From the NCBI RefSeq assembly GCF_047511655.1, contig NC_133386.1:130885866-130949865 (forward strand): a DNA stretch of 64,000 nucleotides. The letters run 5' to 3'. This DNA comes from Castor canadensis. Lineage: Eukaryota; Chordata; Mammalia; Rodentia; Castoridae. Below the pieces are notes generated by a model, which did no database searches, was not told the DNA's origin, and saw only the letters and a program-made list of their open reading frames with translations. Position numbers and translations under genes: made by a program. Positions 1 through 12,853 of the stretch are shown piece after piece (the stretch's first letter is position 1; each line of letters begins with the position of its first letter).

Positions 1-29
1 CCATAAGAGCCTTTTTATGTGAGCAATGA

Positions 30-470
30 TTTTATTGGTACTGGTGTTTGAAGTCAGTGTTTCATGCTTCTTAGGCAAGCGCTCTCCCACTGAAGTCACG
101 GCACAGCCCTGTAACTTATTTTTGTATGAAGGGAAGATAAAACACCGACTTAATTCTCCCATTGACTTTATTTATTTTGGTGGGACTGGGGTTTGAACTC
201 TGTGTTTGCAAAGCAGGAGCTCTACTGCTTGAGTCACACCTCCAGTCTATTTTGCTCTGGTTGTTTTGAAGATGGGGCTCAGGCTGGCATTGAACCACGA
301 CCCTCCTGATCTCTGCCTCTTGAGTGGCTAGGATTACAAGCATAAGCCACTGGCCTCCCACTGAAAGATAGGTTTTTTTTGGTCTGTTTTTGGCAGTACT
401 GGGGTTTGAATTCAGGGTTTCATGCTTGCTAGGCAGGTGTTCTACCACTTGAACAACTTCACCAGCCCTC
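30..470 (-). repeat. Cluster of ID-type and B1-ID dimer SINEs
   Basis: Three SINE copies lie head to tail in reverse orientation: a monomer at about 30-112, a B1-ID dimer at about 166-359 and a monomer at about 371-470. Each shows the reverse complement of the ID body, with 'actggggtttgaa' (box B complement), 'gctaggcagg' and 'acttga'. The dimer adds the B1 half ending 'ggattacaagcataagccac'. The open frame read through this stretch on the minus strand is SINE sequence and not a gene. Confidence 0.85.
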
Positions 471-667
471 TTTTTTTTTTTTTTTTTTTTAAGTTAGCTC
501 ATTTTGGTCATGCTCTAAATGGGGTCTATATTATAACTATTTGACATGTTTCCTTTTTCCTTTAACTAATAAGTTCCCTCTTTTTCTCTCCTTTTCTATT
601 TATTTAACTTTAGGCTGTTGACCAGAACTCCTAAATTGAAAGTAGCACTTCACTTTTTTAATTATTT

Positions 668-838
668 AGGCTCACGGGATTAAACCCAGGGCCTTGTGTG
701 TGCATGCTAGGCAAGCACTCTTCACCTGAGCTATACCCCTAGCCCTTCTGTTTGTGCTTTGTTTTTCAGAAAGATCTCCATAATTTTGCCCCTGCCTCTG
801 CCTTCTGAGATTACAGGCTTGTCACCATGCCTTGCCTA
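668..838 (-). repeat. ID-type SINE followed by a degenerate B1-like half
   Basis: The reverse-oriented ID body reads 'gggattaaacccagggcc' then 'gcatgctaggcaagcactc'. It is followed by a weak B1-like half with 'gagattacaggcttgtcacc'. Copies with 'gggccttgtg...aagcactc' look older than the 'ggcaggcactctaccac' type that dominates the window. Confidence 0.7.
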
Positions 839-885
839 AAAGCAGCACTTTAAAAGTATTTTCCTCTATGCTTACTCTGACTTAG

Positions 886-886
<1 letters not shown>

Positions 887-931
<45 letters not shown>
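887..931 (+). repeat. (TG)n microsatellite
   Basis: About 22 uninterrupted TG units are visible. The Cys/Val open frame over them is a repeat artefact. Confidence 0.97.
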
Positions 932-933
<2 letters not shown>

Positions 934-952
934 TTTAAATCCTTGGTACGGT

Positions 953-1486
953 TGGTTTTTTTGGCAGTATTTGGGTTTGAACTCAGGACTTCCACTTGCT
1001 AGGCAGGCACTCTACTACTTGAATTATACCTCTAGGATGCCTCCCCCTTTTGTGGTACTGGGGTTTGAACTCAGGGTCTACATCTTGAGTCACTCCACCA
1101 GCCCTTTTTTGTGAAGGATGTTTCAAGATAGGTTCTCAAGAACTATTTGCCTAGGCTGGCTTCGAACTGTGATCCTCCTGATCTCTGCCTCCTGAGTAAC
1201 TAGGATTACAGGCATGAGCCACCAGCGCCCAACTCCCCCAGCCCTTTTTGCTTTAATTTATTTTTCAGGTAGGGTCTCGCATTTTTGCCAAGGACTAGCT
1301 TTAGTCCATGATCTTCCTATCTAGGGCCTCCTGTAGTTGGCATCACAGGTGCATATCACCATGTCTGGCTTGTTGGTTGAGATGGGGTCTTACTAACTTT
1401 TTGCCTGGCTGGCCTCAAACCTTGATCCTTCTGATTTCTATTTCCTGAGTAGCTGGAATTACAGACATGAACCACCATGCCAAGCT
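953..1486 (-). repeat. Run of reverse-oriented SINEs (ID, B1-ID dimer, B1)
   Basis: A monomer spans about 953-1036. A dimer spans about 1048-1231, with the ID half then a B1 half ending 'ggattacaggcatgagcc'. Another degenerate dimer-like copy lies at 1243-1370, and a B1 unit at 1375-1486 has 'gagtagctggaattacagac'. The copies abut with almost no unique sequence between them, so successive insertions landed in the T-rich tails of older ones. Confidence 0.85.
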
Positions 1487-3079
1487 CTGGTAAGTTTTTA
1501 GGTGAGGAATTATTATTCTTTATTATTCAGCATATTATTGTAAAATATACTTCTAATTTGTGAAGCATGTTTAATGATGTCTGGTTGTTTTTAGCATCTA
1601 AGTTTTAACCAAGTACAAGATCACATGGTGACCATACTATACATCAAAATGAATTATAGATGGAATCAAAGATTAAGTATAAAAAACAAAACCACTTGAA
1701 AAACTAAGAGGTAATCTAAGAGAATACTAAACACAGGTTTGGACAAAGCTATCTAAACATAAAAGTAATGAAAGATACCACAAAAAAAAATGAGTTAACT
1801 ATAAAGTTAAAACAACTATGCCAATGAACACAAAATGAAAGGACAAATGACAACCAAGAGGGAAAAATTTCCATTGATGACAGATTACAGGTGAGCAGCC
1901 TTAATACACAGGACTTGGTCTAGCCTGTCCATGTGGGACCACTCCCAAGATCACCCCAAGTCCTGGTTCTATAGACTCAACTTCTTTATTACTTGGAAGT
2001 TCAGTTTTTTTCCCTCAGGACCCCTTTTTCCAACACTTCCCTCAGGAGGCTTTGGGGTGGGATGGGGATTTTTATAGCTAGTATCTCCTTTGCCTGTTGG
2101 CCTCGTCATCTTCTGCTCTATGGGTCCCAGGACCTCTGCTTGGCCCTTGCTAACCTCATGGCACCTGCCAACTCCTGGCCCTCTTTTCCTCTCCAGCAAT
2201 CAGGGAGGCCCCTCAGTGTTATGCTACTGATTATTTTCAAAGGAGGTTCTTGTAAAAGAGCTGTTGAGCCTCTCATGACCCGGTTCTTTCTGTTACACCA
2301 CAACCCCTTCTGCCCCCGAACTCACAGCGCTATAAGGGTGAAGGGAGAAGAGTGAGAGGGCAATAGAAGATGATCAAGCCCTGTGGTACTGAAAATAATC
2401 CCTCCTCCCACCTCCAGAAGCTGCTGTATTAATGATTTCTTGTTTGTAAGTGACAGAGGTTGACAGAATGAGCAGACAAGGATATTGGGTAGGTCATAGA
2501 ATTGTTGGGCAGGCTAGAGAAAACAATCCTGAAGCTAGAACTCCAAAAAAAACCCACCCAAAATTATGCAGCAGCACTGGCCGAATGGGAAAAGTGCCCC
2601 ATTACCGCTCAGTAACTGTCTGCTGCCAGAGCTCAGCTTGACTGCTCTGAAGGCATCAATGCCATGTCTGTACCTGGAACTCCACCCTACAAACCATTCC
2701 AGGCCCCAAGCCACAGGGCTCCTCACCAGCAGAAGGAGAACACTGTGTAGTCATTTCTCTCACGTTGCTCCTTTACCCCATGTCACACATGTGCATCTGA
2801 CTGGAGGAGCACTTGGCACACACCAGTGGCCTAGCTCTGCAGGAGTAAGAGGGGGATAAGTATCTTGCTTCTGAGTTGGTGGAACTCAAAAGGGGAAAGT
2901 TCTCCAAGCATCAAAAGGGAATTCAAAAGCCAGTGGTTCCTAAAGACCGTGACAAATGTCCACCAGGATGAATGGTGTGGGTTGGGTATGGCAGGAAGCA
3001 GCCCTTTTTAGGTAGAGTGGACTTTTACCTATTGATTGTAGACTAGGTTAAAAGATGAAATGACATACTCCCAAGATTA
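1487..3079. other. Unique intergenic stretch, no gene recognised
   Basis: AT-rich at first, then near 50% GC from 1,900 to 2,860. Open frames of up to 120 codons exist on both strands at 1,990-2,360 and 2,566-2,860. None has a recognisable domain, splice context or repeat relation. I treat this as non-coding. Confidence 0.5.
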
Positions 3080-3285
3080 TATGGTCATTGTTTGTAACAG
3101 CAAAAGACTGGAAACTTGACATGTCCTGCTACAGAAAATTGGTTGCATAAAAATCATGGAAAATAAATACACTGAAAATGAAGGAGTATCTTTTTATATG
3201 TTCTAGAATAATCTCCAGGAATGGAAGAGACCTTTCTGAATATATTTGTAATTTATTGTTTACATTGGAATCACACAAATATGTC
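3080..3285 (+). repeat. Ancient L1 fragment (C-terminal ORF2 region)
   Basis: 'gtttgtaacagcaaaagactggaaac' style sequence, followed by a 'ggttgcataaaaatcatgg' segment, matches the old mammalian L1 pattern coding for the end of ORF2 ('...IAKWWKQPKCP...'-like region). It is too decayed to read as protein. I recognised it by pattern only. Confidence 0.5.
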
Positions 3286-3320
3286 TTGCACATTCAAAAA
3301 TTTTAATTTAAAAAGACAAT

Positions 3321-3420
3321 TACTGGCAGAGTGGCTCAAGTGGTAAAGCTCCTGCCTACCAAGTGTGAGGCCCTGAGTTCAAACCCCAGTGCCACCAAAA
3401 AACTCCCAAAATAACAAAAA
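3321..3420 (+). repeat. ID-type SINE, forward
   Basis: The body runs from 'ctggcagagtggctcaagtg' through 'gttcaaaccccagtgcc' to an A-rich tail. The 'acaattact' stretch before and 'gacaattact' after (3,316-3,326 and 3,419-3,429, each preceded by 'aaaa') form a probable target-site duplication of about 10 bases. Confidence 0.85.
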
Positions 3421-3944
3421 GACAATTACTAAGATTTTAAAACAAAGTAAAAATAACAAATGTAACTGTGTATTAATTCACAGTGTAGCTTATAACTAAG
3501 CTGATTTTAGGATGGCAGGTACATTGATTCTTTCCCATAGAGCATATAGGTGCACAATGAGCAATAATGAGTGTTACTTCCAAATCAGAACAGTTGAAGA
3601 TACAGAGAACTTCTGTGAGCACAGGGTTATTTCCTAGAGTAATGATTTCAAGTGATTTATATCATATTGCTGTACATGCAAAGTAGACCATAAAGGCAGA
3701 GAGCTGCAAAGAAATCTATCATTGCACTGAATAGATTGCTAGTAGAAGTCTTTATCCTAGTGCTGTGAAATTACTTTCCACCTAGCATAAGATAACATAA
3801 CAAGTAATTATGTTAATGTTGTTAGGAACAACATTTCAGTTCAAGAGGAATATAGAATGAAAGGTATTCATAGAAATAAATCTTGATGTTAAATTTGAAT
3901 TAGAAATATCAGCATGAACTCATTTGTTCTTTTTACAAAGTATT

Positions 3945-4021
3945 TCTGTACTGGGAAGTGAACCCACACACCTTGTGTTTGCTAGGTAAGCACTCTACCA
4001 TTTGAACCACACCTCCAGCTG
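3945..4021 (-). repeat. ID-type SINE, reverse, degenerate
   Basis: 'gtactgggaagtgaaccc', 'gctaggtaagcactctacca' and 'tttgaaccacacctccagc' match the reverse complement of the ID body with several substitutions. Confidence 0.7.
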
Positions 4022-4925
4022 GAATTTTGTTGATTTAAATTTTGTCATTATAAAATGATAGTGTGAAGACAGGCAAAACAGAAATCTTCTGGATGACACG
4101 TCAGCCTGGTTGATGCCTGTCCATCCACAGAGTAAATAAGTGGAACCAGTCACTGCTGATCCCATGAACTTGCTGTTCTCTGTCAGCTCCGACTAGGGCG
4201 TAGAGGCATATCTGGCATCAGCAGCCACACCTGGGACGATGAGTCGCGTGGAAGGAGGGTGCTGGGGTGTCAGATTCTTTCTTTCACACATTGCTTTTTT
4301 GCTAACACCTGAGATGGCACCTCAGCACACCCAAGCGGGGTGCTGAGCAGACTGCAATGTTCTTTTGCATCCAAAAAAATGTCAGCCACACTCCACGTTG
4401 TTGCTGATTCACTGGCAAGTAATTTTTGGTCCTGTAAGTAGATGAAACAACAACTTCTTCTCCTCCTCATCCTACTCCTGCTTAATATGAAGGATTAAAA
4501 AAATCAGAGATGGCAAACACTGCCAAGTGTGTGACCGCTCTCCCTCTAGAACCCAGGGCAGGCAAACATCACTAATTAATTATAGCTTTCTTTCCCACTG
4601 GGCTGGGCTTCTTGCCACACTACTCCACATAGCACCAAGTTAATGAAATTACTTATTCCTACTCAAAAAATCTTAAGGTTGATTTGTAGAGGGAATAACT
4701 TGTCTAACTGGTTCTTTTTTTTTTTTTTTTTCATTTCTACAGTGGAATAAACAAGATGAAAAATACAAGCTTTGCATTCATGAATTCATGAGGCCCTAGG
4801 TTTATCTCCAGCATGGGGGGGATTTAGACTGCACCAGATTTAAGGAAGAATCTTAGGGGAGGAATATTGAAATGTGGAACAGATTAAGACTTTTTTTTCT
4901 TAAAAGACCTATTAAAACCGGACAG
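4022..4925. other. Unique stretch, nothing recognised
   Basis: Mixed-composition DNA without a credible open frame, RNA gene or young repeat. A poly-T run at about 4,714-4,732 may mark the tail of a decayed reverse retroposon. Confidence 0.5.
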
Positions 4926-5092
4926 AGCCGGGCGCCTGTGTCTCGTACCTATAATCCTAGCTACTCTGGAGGCAGAGATCAGGAGGATCACAGTTCGAAG
5001 CCAGCCCAGGCAAATAGTTTACGAGACCCTATCTCAAAAAACCCTTCACAAAAAAGGGCTGATGGAATGGCTCAAGGTGTATGCACAAAAAA
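4926..5092 (+). repeat. B1-ID dimeric SINE, forward
   Basis: The B1 half has 'gcctgtgtctcgtacctataatccta', 'ggaggcagagatcaggag' and a linker 'accctatctcaaaaaaccc'. It joins a truncated ID half ('gggctgatggaatggctcaa') and an A tail. This is the complete left half with a short right half. Confidence 0.85.
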
Positions 5093-5631
5093 AAAAAAAC
5101 TGGAGATTCTTGTCATCCTTAGACTAATGGGATTAACAGCCGTTTTTGGCTCATGTCAGGACATCTGGCACTTTTGTCTGCTCAGTATCCCTTTCCCTTC
5201 CTTGTTATAATAGACCATTCCTTCCTTTGGGGAAATCTGTGTTTGCATGGGGTTGCTCCTTCCTTTCTGCTTAAGCAGGCAGACCTAGCCAATCAGATCA
5301 TCTCATTTTGTTGCCCCAAAATTTAATACAGGGATGAGCACATGATTCAAGTTGGACACATCAAAATATCCTAACCCCCCTGCCCCCCGTCATGTCTTTT
5401 GGAACAAAAATCTCTTTTTTCCATTGTGTTTGTTGACTTGGCTGGCAAGAGGCTTGGGAGGCCTAACGTCCATCATGTGGAGAAAGCCAACAAAACAAAC
5501 TTAGGTGATGCTGGGGAAAACGTGTCTTCCTTAAATTATTTGAGCCCTTGGTTATAACTGTGCTGGAAACAAGACACACTCCTGGATTTTAAAATCTGAG
5601 CAACAATAAATTGCCCATCTGCCCCTCCCCG

Positions 5632-5846
5632 CTTTTGTTTTTTCAGTGGGAATGGGGTTTGAACTCAGGGCTTCATGCTTGCAAAGCAGGTACTCCACCA
5701 CTTGAGCCACACCTCCGGTCCATTTTGCTCTGGTTATTTTGGAGGTGGAGTCTTGCAAACTGTCCGGGCTGGCCTGGAATCATGATCCTCCCAATCTCAG
5801 CCTCCCAAATAGTTAGGATTACAGGACTGAGCCACCAGAGCCCAGC
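5632..5846 (-). repeat. B1-ID dimeric SINE, reverse
   Basis: The reverse ID half ('gggtttgaactcagggctt', 'gcaaagcaggtactccacca') continues into a reverse B1 half ('ctgtccgggctggcctgg', 'ttaggattacaggactgagcc'). Confidence 0.9.
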
Positions 5847-6079
5847 TTAAATTGCCTTCTTGTTTCTTTAGTTAGTGTGAATTGGGTTAGTGTCGTTTCT
5901 AGGAATGGATGTTTCATTCATTCATCTAACATGAATTAATCTACTTCAGTCACTTTGCCCACCCAGAAAGACAGCCCTGATCTCCCAGTTCACAGTTAAA
6001 GAGACAATTCCAACACAGTAATTACACAATAGACAACACTTATATGGTTCCAGGCACCATTCTAAACATACACTAATTT

Positions 6080-6250
6080 AATTCTTACATTTTGAAATAG
6101 GTTCTGTTACTTTTTCATTTTAGAGAGGGAAAGTAAGGCACAAAGAAGTTAAAAAACTTGCCCAAGGTCATCCAGTTCAGAAGTAGATTTGGGGTTCAAA
6201 CCCAGCTCGCTTGGCTTTTAATCACCACGTTCTACAGCTTCACTATACCT
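6080..6250 (-). repeat. MIR relic, reverse
   Basis: The reverse MIR core shows 'aggcacaaagaagttaaa', 'cttgcccaaggtcatccag' and 'ggggttcaaacccagctcg'. MIR is an ancient mammalian tRNA-derived SINE shared by all placentals. Confidence 0.8.
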
Positions 6251-6377
6251 AAGGGTCGGTGTTGGAGTTACACTGAAGTATGATTGATGATAACGGCTAT
6301 GCTCATTGAATACAAGCTATGTGCCTAGTCCTATGGTAGGTGCAGTTCTGCCTTAATACATTTCATCTCTTCAAGGA

Positions 6378-6720
6378 TTTTTTTTGGTGGGGTGCAGTAC
6401 TGGGGTTTGAACTCAAGGTCTTGTGCTTGCTAGGCAGGCTAGCTACAACTTGAGCCATGCTGCTAGCCCTTTTTTGCTTTTAATTAATTTGCCCAGTGCG
6501 AACTTGCAGCACCATCATATCTGTCTTCACCTCCTGGGTAGCTGGGATTACAAGTATGGTTGGCCTGGGCTTTTTAAGGATTTAATGTAGCAAAGGTTAT
6601 TCATGGTATAACTGAGGAAACAAGCTCAGAAAGGTTAAGTGACTTGCTTAGTCAACTAGCAAAGCCTGACTTTGGATCCAGTGACCTGCCTCTAAAGCCT
6701 TTGCTCTTTCTGTCATATAT
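6378..6720 (-). repeat. Reverse ID/B1-like SINE followed by a second MIR relic
   Basis: At 6,378-6,570 a reverse ID half ('ggggtttgaactcaaggtc') is followed by a decayed B1 half ('ctcctgggtagctgggatta'). At about 6,595-6,720 a reverse MIR core is visible ('ctgaggaaacaagctcagaa', 'gttaagtgacttgcttag'). Confidence 0.7.
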
Positions 6721-7190
6721 TCTATGGGGCCTTACCTTCCAGCTTTTTCACTAGAGCTGTAGCATGGCAAGGGTGCTTACGGTTGGCTGCCAGTGACTAG
6801 AAAGCGGCAGCAATTGGGGAGTCCTCTGACAGCAAAATGTGACATTTCCCACCCAAAGCATCACTCTTGGAACATGTGTGTCCCTCACAACTAATACTTC
6901 TCAAAGTAGATCTGCTGCAGTGGGGGAGAGGTTAAGAAACTCATCCCAAGTGTGTCTTTGAAAGTATAGAAAGGATGTTATTTGTTTATTTGTATGGTTG
7001 AAACAGTAACACTGCATTTGTGCTACTTCCTGCCTTCAACTGGACCTGCAAGTAAAGAAGCTCTGGATCTGCAAATAAAGGAGCTTTTGGATAAGGTAAG
7101 AGTCAGGACAAAGTTCCATTTCATTGGGAAGCCAGGGAGTTAGAAGGGAGCATTTGGGTAGGAAGTTTTCTATAATCCACCCCAGGCATT

Positions 7191-7420
7191 CTTTTTTTTT
7201 TTTTTTTTTTTTTGGTGGTACTGGGATTTGAACTTGGAACCTCATACTTGCTGGGCAGACACTCTACCACTTGAGCCATTCCACCAGCCTTATTGGGTAT
7301 TTTTTGAGATAGGGTTTTGCTCAAACTATTTGCCTGGGCTGGCTTTGAACCACAATCCTCCTGATGTCTCTACCTCCTGAATAGCTAGTATTACAGGTAT
7401 GAGCCACTGACACCTAGTTT
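7191..7420 (-). repeat. B1-ID dimeric SINE, reverse, with long poly-T
   Basis: A run of about 22 T, then 'ggtggtactgggatttgaac', 'ccacttgagccattccacc', and the reverse B1 half ending 'gtattacaggtatgagcc'. The lysine-rich open frames on the minus strand arise from the tail. Confidence 0.9.
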
Positions 7421-9009
7421 ACCACCATAGGCATTCTTGCTAAAAAATCCCACCATAACTACAGGGGGTGCTCTCACATATACACATCAGAGGCTAGTGT
7501 CTTTAGTCCCCCAAAGCCTTCTAGAAAACACTTCAACTAAGATATGCCTCTGTGCTTCTGTGCCCTAACAGGAGCTTTCTGAGCACTTGGTATAGATTAG
7601 CTCATTTATCCTTATAACAACACCACTTTACAAACGAGAAGAATGAGGCATAAAGACGTTAACTCAGCAATAATTGAGTCACAAGTTCACAGGGAGTCAA
7701 TGATGTTTGCTGAGAGACCACTGTTTTCCAGGCACACATAGTGTAACTTAATGAAAAACAACATAAGCCTGTGAAATATGACTGTAAAAAAGAAGTTTTA
7801 TTTCTCTGAAAACCAAGTTGCATGTGTTGTAAAGATTTAATAGAGTTTCTTTTTTTAAAAAATTGCTTTTGAGTTAGGTCTGAGCAAGATCCTGTTCTTC
7901 CCCACCTCTGTGCCTATTGCTACAAATTTAAAGTCTTTTTTCCTGTTTTCCTCCTTCAAATGCATCTTCTAGCAGCCAGCTCAACTGTGGCCTTCTCTGA
8001 GAAACTGGATTGGCCGAATTTATCAGTTCTGCCATTCCTTAGTGACATGCTGCCTAATCTCTCTCTGTGCCTTAGGGCCTGCATTGGAGAAATAGAAATA
8101 ATATTGACCTTGCAGGATTATTGTGAGGCAGGAGGGAGGTGGCACTAGTAAAGTTGTCTGGGCCATACCAAGTACTGAAAAAATGGCAATAATTCCCATG
8201 TGCTTGGTCCTATGTAAGGGGCTGTGGAAACTGATGAGTGAGACAGCCCATGACCCGGAAACTAAAGTCTAGCTGTCTGCCTACTTCCTGCTCCACTTGC
8301 CCTGTCGTGAACAGAAGCAGATTTTCACAAATGTACGTGGAAACTTTTCTAGTTTTGTGGGGTTTTTTTAAGACACTGACACCATTCTATCATCCAACTT
8401 CTCAGTTAGGATTTGATAAACTCATTCTGAGGTATGAGGGATACCAGCACAGATCTTTTTCAGGGACATCCTTCTTATACTTAGTCACAAAACGATTTGT
8501 CCTGAAGCTTAAAGGGAGGGACCATGGGAGTAGCTTCAAAAGGAACCAGTCCAGTCCCTGGAGGCCCCATGGAGCAGGCTCTAGAATCTCCAAGTGTGTT
8601 CAAATCATGGCTCTACGATTCCCTGGCTGTTTGACCTTGGGAAAGTCACAATGACACTGAGTATCAATTTCCTCATCACAAAAGTGGGGATGATAATTCT
8701 TCTTTCATCAGAGTGGATAGGGGCAGATGAGATAAAGTGTCTAGTGTCCAGCACAGCGCTTGCTGCAAGTTAATAGCTATGAACTGTTGGCCTCCTGCTA
8801 GAAGAAAGTAGTAGGTAGGAATGTGGCAGGGCCTTTCCTAACTGTGAGCCTAGGAACTGTAAGCAGGCTATCCCTCAGTGTTTCTTTTATGCCATTGTCA
8901 CAGAAACTGGCCTAGATAGCCCCTTGGTCTGACCCTGCCCACAGTTTCTTAGTGTTTAGCATAAAACTAATAATCAAATTCTTATTCCATTATTTACAGA
9001 CAGGTTTAT
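7421..9009. other. Unique stretch with three MIR relics
   Basis: A reverse MIR lies at about 7,590-7,700 ('gaatgaggcataaagacgtt'). Forward MIRs lie at about 8,040-8,135 ('ttgtgaggcaggag' end) and 8,600-8,790 ('tttgaccttgggaaagtcac', 'tttcctcatcac'). The 138-codon forward frame at 8,238-8,654 partly overlaps the last MIR and resembles no protein I know. Confidence 0.6.
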
Positions 9010-9122
9010 TTATTTATTTGACCAGGGGGAGGGGGTCTGCTCAGGCAGACCTTGAATTTGAGATCCTCCTGCCTCTGCCTCCCAAATAGCTGGGATTACA
9101 GACATGTACCACCACACCCAGC
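9010..9122 (-). repeat. B1-type SINE, reverse
   Basis: 'gatcctcctgcctctgcctc', 'aatagctgggattacagac' and 'atgtaccaccacacccagc' are the reverse complement of the 7SL-derived B1 left end. Confidence 0.85.
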
Positions 9123-11080
9123 AACAAGCAGGGTTATCTCGAGTGAGGTAACCACTTCTGGGAACCTCATTTTCTTTATAACATGCAGATACACAAAGTG
9201 CATACACCTTGTAAGAATGATGAAAGGAACAGAAATAGTAGAAAACATCTGAGATAGTGCTGGCACATGATAGGTACTCATAGCTACTCAAGGAGTCCTG
9301 GCTAGGAAGAATATAGAAGGACATTTCTTATGTGACCTAGAAGTTGGTCGGTTAATTGAAAAAGTTGTTTAGAACAGGGATTTTTTTCTTTTTAAATGCA
9401 ACCATTCCCCACCCCTCCTGCCCCACCACTTCCACTGGGAGCATCAGACCTATTAATTTCATCCCTAGCGGTGGCTCCAATCCCTACTTCTGGCCTGCAC
9501 TGATAGACATGATTTACCCACCTACCAAGGGTAGAAACAGGGCTCCCAACGGAAAGTTTGGTCCCTAAAGTTACGTTTTCCTGATCATGAAGACCAGATA
9601 AAAGACTACAGGCTGGGTAGGAGGAGAAGAATGGGGGTGGTCCTCACCACTGACCACAGAAGAGGAAAATGTGGAGAAAAATGAAGTGGGGGAGGGCAGA
9701 GGAGGATGGGATGGAGGGAGAAACTGTTGGTCCCTCTTGCTGCTCCCTGGAGTGGTCCATCCGTGGCCTCGGCCAACCTTCCTTTCTCATCTGATCCTTT
9801 ACGTGCTAGCAGCGCCAACTCTTGCAGGCCCCAGAACAGATGAGAGGGGACATGGCCTGCTCCTGGGATTATGGTGCTCTGAAAGAAAATCTTTACTCTC
9901 TTGCCAAAGTGAGACCAGGCAGAACCAGATTTACCTTGCCTTTGGGAGGAGATGGTGCAAGACCCACACCTTGTTATCTACAGCTGCAAACTAAGGATTG
10001 CGGACTCTGTGTTTCTAAGTCAAACTGGTGACTACCCCTACTCTAACTTGGGGCCATCTAGTCAATGTAAGCCCACCCGCCCAAGATGGTGCTCATACTG
10101 TCATCACATGCACAGTTCTGATTTAGTTGTTCTTGCAGCTTATAATTAGATCTTGTTGTCAGGAAGAAAAAAATGGAAAGCAGCTGTGTTTCAGTGCTAT
10201 TCAGATCTGTGACTGACCCAGTTTTCAAAAATTAAAAATGTGGCATTGCTGTTTGTCACATTTTTGCACCTCGCTCACACTCTTTTAAGATGAGTGTGGG
10301 GAGTGTTTTCTGAGCTGTGAGCAGGGAAGAGGAAGGGCCTTGTAGCTGAGGACCTTGGACAGCCCTCAGGAAAACTGCAGAGGCAGAACTATCTATAAGA
10401 TTTATCTTGGCACACTGCAAGGGAGATGGCAAAACAGACCCTGTGGAAGGATAACCTTAAAAAGTGACATATTATAGAAGCAAATAATTATGGAAATTGT
10501 TTATGCTGCCACCACCATCTCATGACAGAGATTGAGGCAGGGTAGATAGATGAGGTGACAAATATTTTTATTTATTTAATAATAAATATTCAAAGGGCCA
10601 AACACAAAAATTAAACAGAACTGGGAAGTAAAACCTGTAAAACCAGCAGTAAGCTCCCTTCATACCACTTCCTTTTATGTTTGTTTTTTTGTTTTGTTTA
10701 GTCAAGTTTCTCCCCTCAGTGATTCTGAGCCCTGACTAACCTAATACTTTGTGGGTCCCAGATCTTCAATCCATCCACAAATTAAACTGGTCTAGGTTGG
10801 AGAACTGCTTTCCCATGTGTTTGTGCTGAATCACAGGTTTGCTTTCTGGATAAGAATGTTTAAGTGCCTACAAAAAGTGCCTTTCATTTTCAGGTCTTTT
10901 CTGAGCTTGCCCTGTAAAAGGCAGAATTTGTTACTCACCAATTTGTCACCCAGAGTACTTCACAGGTTCTGTGACCATTGCCTTGCTTACCTCCCACAAT
11001 GAACCAACATCCTCAAGGAAGAAGCCTGCTGGTAGCCAGATGATGTTTTATTGAAATATTTCCTCCTGCACTATTTAACT
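9123..11080. other. Unique stretch, no gene recognised
   Basis: Open frames of up to 107 codons are present (for example 9,671-9,994 forward) without recognisable domains. AT-rich at 10,550-10,620. No young repeat was recognised. Confidence 0.5.
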
Positions 11081-12080
<1,000 letters not shown>

Positions 12081-12559
12081 TGGTTGGAAGTGTTGTGGGC
12101 CGGTGTCAAGGGTCCTTGCCTTTACAGGCCAGAGAACTGGCTTGTAAGACAGCTGATTAATGAGCCAAAGCTGGTATACAAAGTAGGGATTTATTAGAGA
12201 GAAAGGAATGGCTGCAGCTTGAACAGTGCAGTGGAGCCTGGAAACCAGTAGCTCTCTGCTCAAGTAAAGACTGGGATTTTTATGGACATTTTAACTCTGG
12301 TTAGGTGGGTTCTTTTCATTGACCGTGGATTCACAGGCTTTCTTAGGTGAACTGGTTTGTTTTGCCTCTTATTGGGGAAGGGGAAACAATCTTGAGAGCA
12401 TTTTGCTCATCAGCCCTGTGGCAGATCTGTCAGACCTGGTATCTCCTCTTCAGGATGCAGAAATGCAGATTTACAACTCCTTCTCAGGGTGCAGGAATCA
12501 TAGCACTTCATTGGGGGATGGGATACTCACTCATCTGCCTTAGGTCTCCAGACTCAACA
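12081..12559 (-). repeat. 3' LTR of the provirus
   Basis: Closely similar to 16,931-17,405 across its length, for example 'ggtgtcaagggtccttgc', 'acaaagtagggatttattag' and 'cagtagctctctgctcaag'. On the minus strand it begins TGTTGAG directly after the polypurine tract. It ends either at 12,091 (...CAACA) or at 12,081 (...AACCA), since both give a terminal CA and the 10 extra bases are shared by both LTRs. The minus-strand AATAAA complement ('tttatt' near 12,190) supplies a poly(A) signal. Confidence 0.85.
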
Positions 12560-12573
12560 AGTCCCCTCCTCTA
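12560..12573 (-). other. Polypurine tract of the provirus
   Basis: Plus-strand 'gtcccctcctctaag' reads as a purine run AGAGGAGGGGAC on the minus strand, immediately upstream of the 3' LTR start. In retroviruses this tract primes plus-strand DNA synthesis, and its position fixes the LTR edge at 12,559/12,560. Confidence 0.75.
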
Positions 12574-12853
12574 AGACAAACACCCAGTGGCTGTTGGGAG
12601 AGGGGCAATGACTCATCTAGCTGCTTCATGCTGACAATGGGGTGTGGAGGGATAAGAGAGGTGGTACTTGTCTCAGGGGTTGACCCATGTAGTCTCCAGG
12701 GGCCCCAGTGGAATGGGGTGGAGGGCTCATGCATAGGCAGAGGTGAGTATTCCTTGGCTAAGAGTTGGAGTTTGATCTGTTGGACATGTTGAGATATGAA
12801 TCTGGAGAGAGCATTTATTATGCAAGACCCAAATAGTAGCATTAGAAGGAGCA
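12574..12853 (-). pseudogene. env: env remnant: end of transmembrane subunit and cytoplasmic tail
   Basis: The minus frame contains a hydrophobic LLLMLLFGSCIINALSRF-type segment, then FISQHVQQIKLQL and a KEYSPLP tail. This resembles the membrane-spanning end of gammaretroviral TM, where '(L)LFGPCI.N.L..F' followed by a short tail is characteristic of the family. The surface subunit, fusion peptide and ectodomain are absent. The remnant runs from the RT deletion junction at about 12,842-12,855 to the polypurine tract. Confidence 0.75.

Noticed and set aside
890-1114. Open frame starting MCVCVC
   Set aside because: Translation of a (TG)n run and a reverse SINE.
3321-3420. tRNA genes at the many 'ggttcaaacc' box-B-like motifs
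   Set aside because: All belong to ID-type SINEs that lack a foldable tRNA cloverleaf and end in A-rich tails. No genuine tRNA gene was found.
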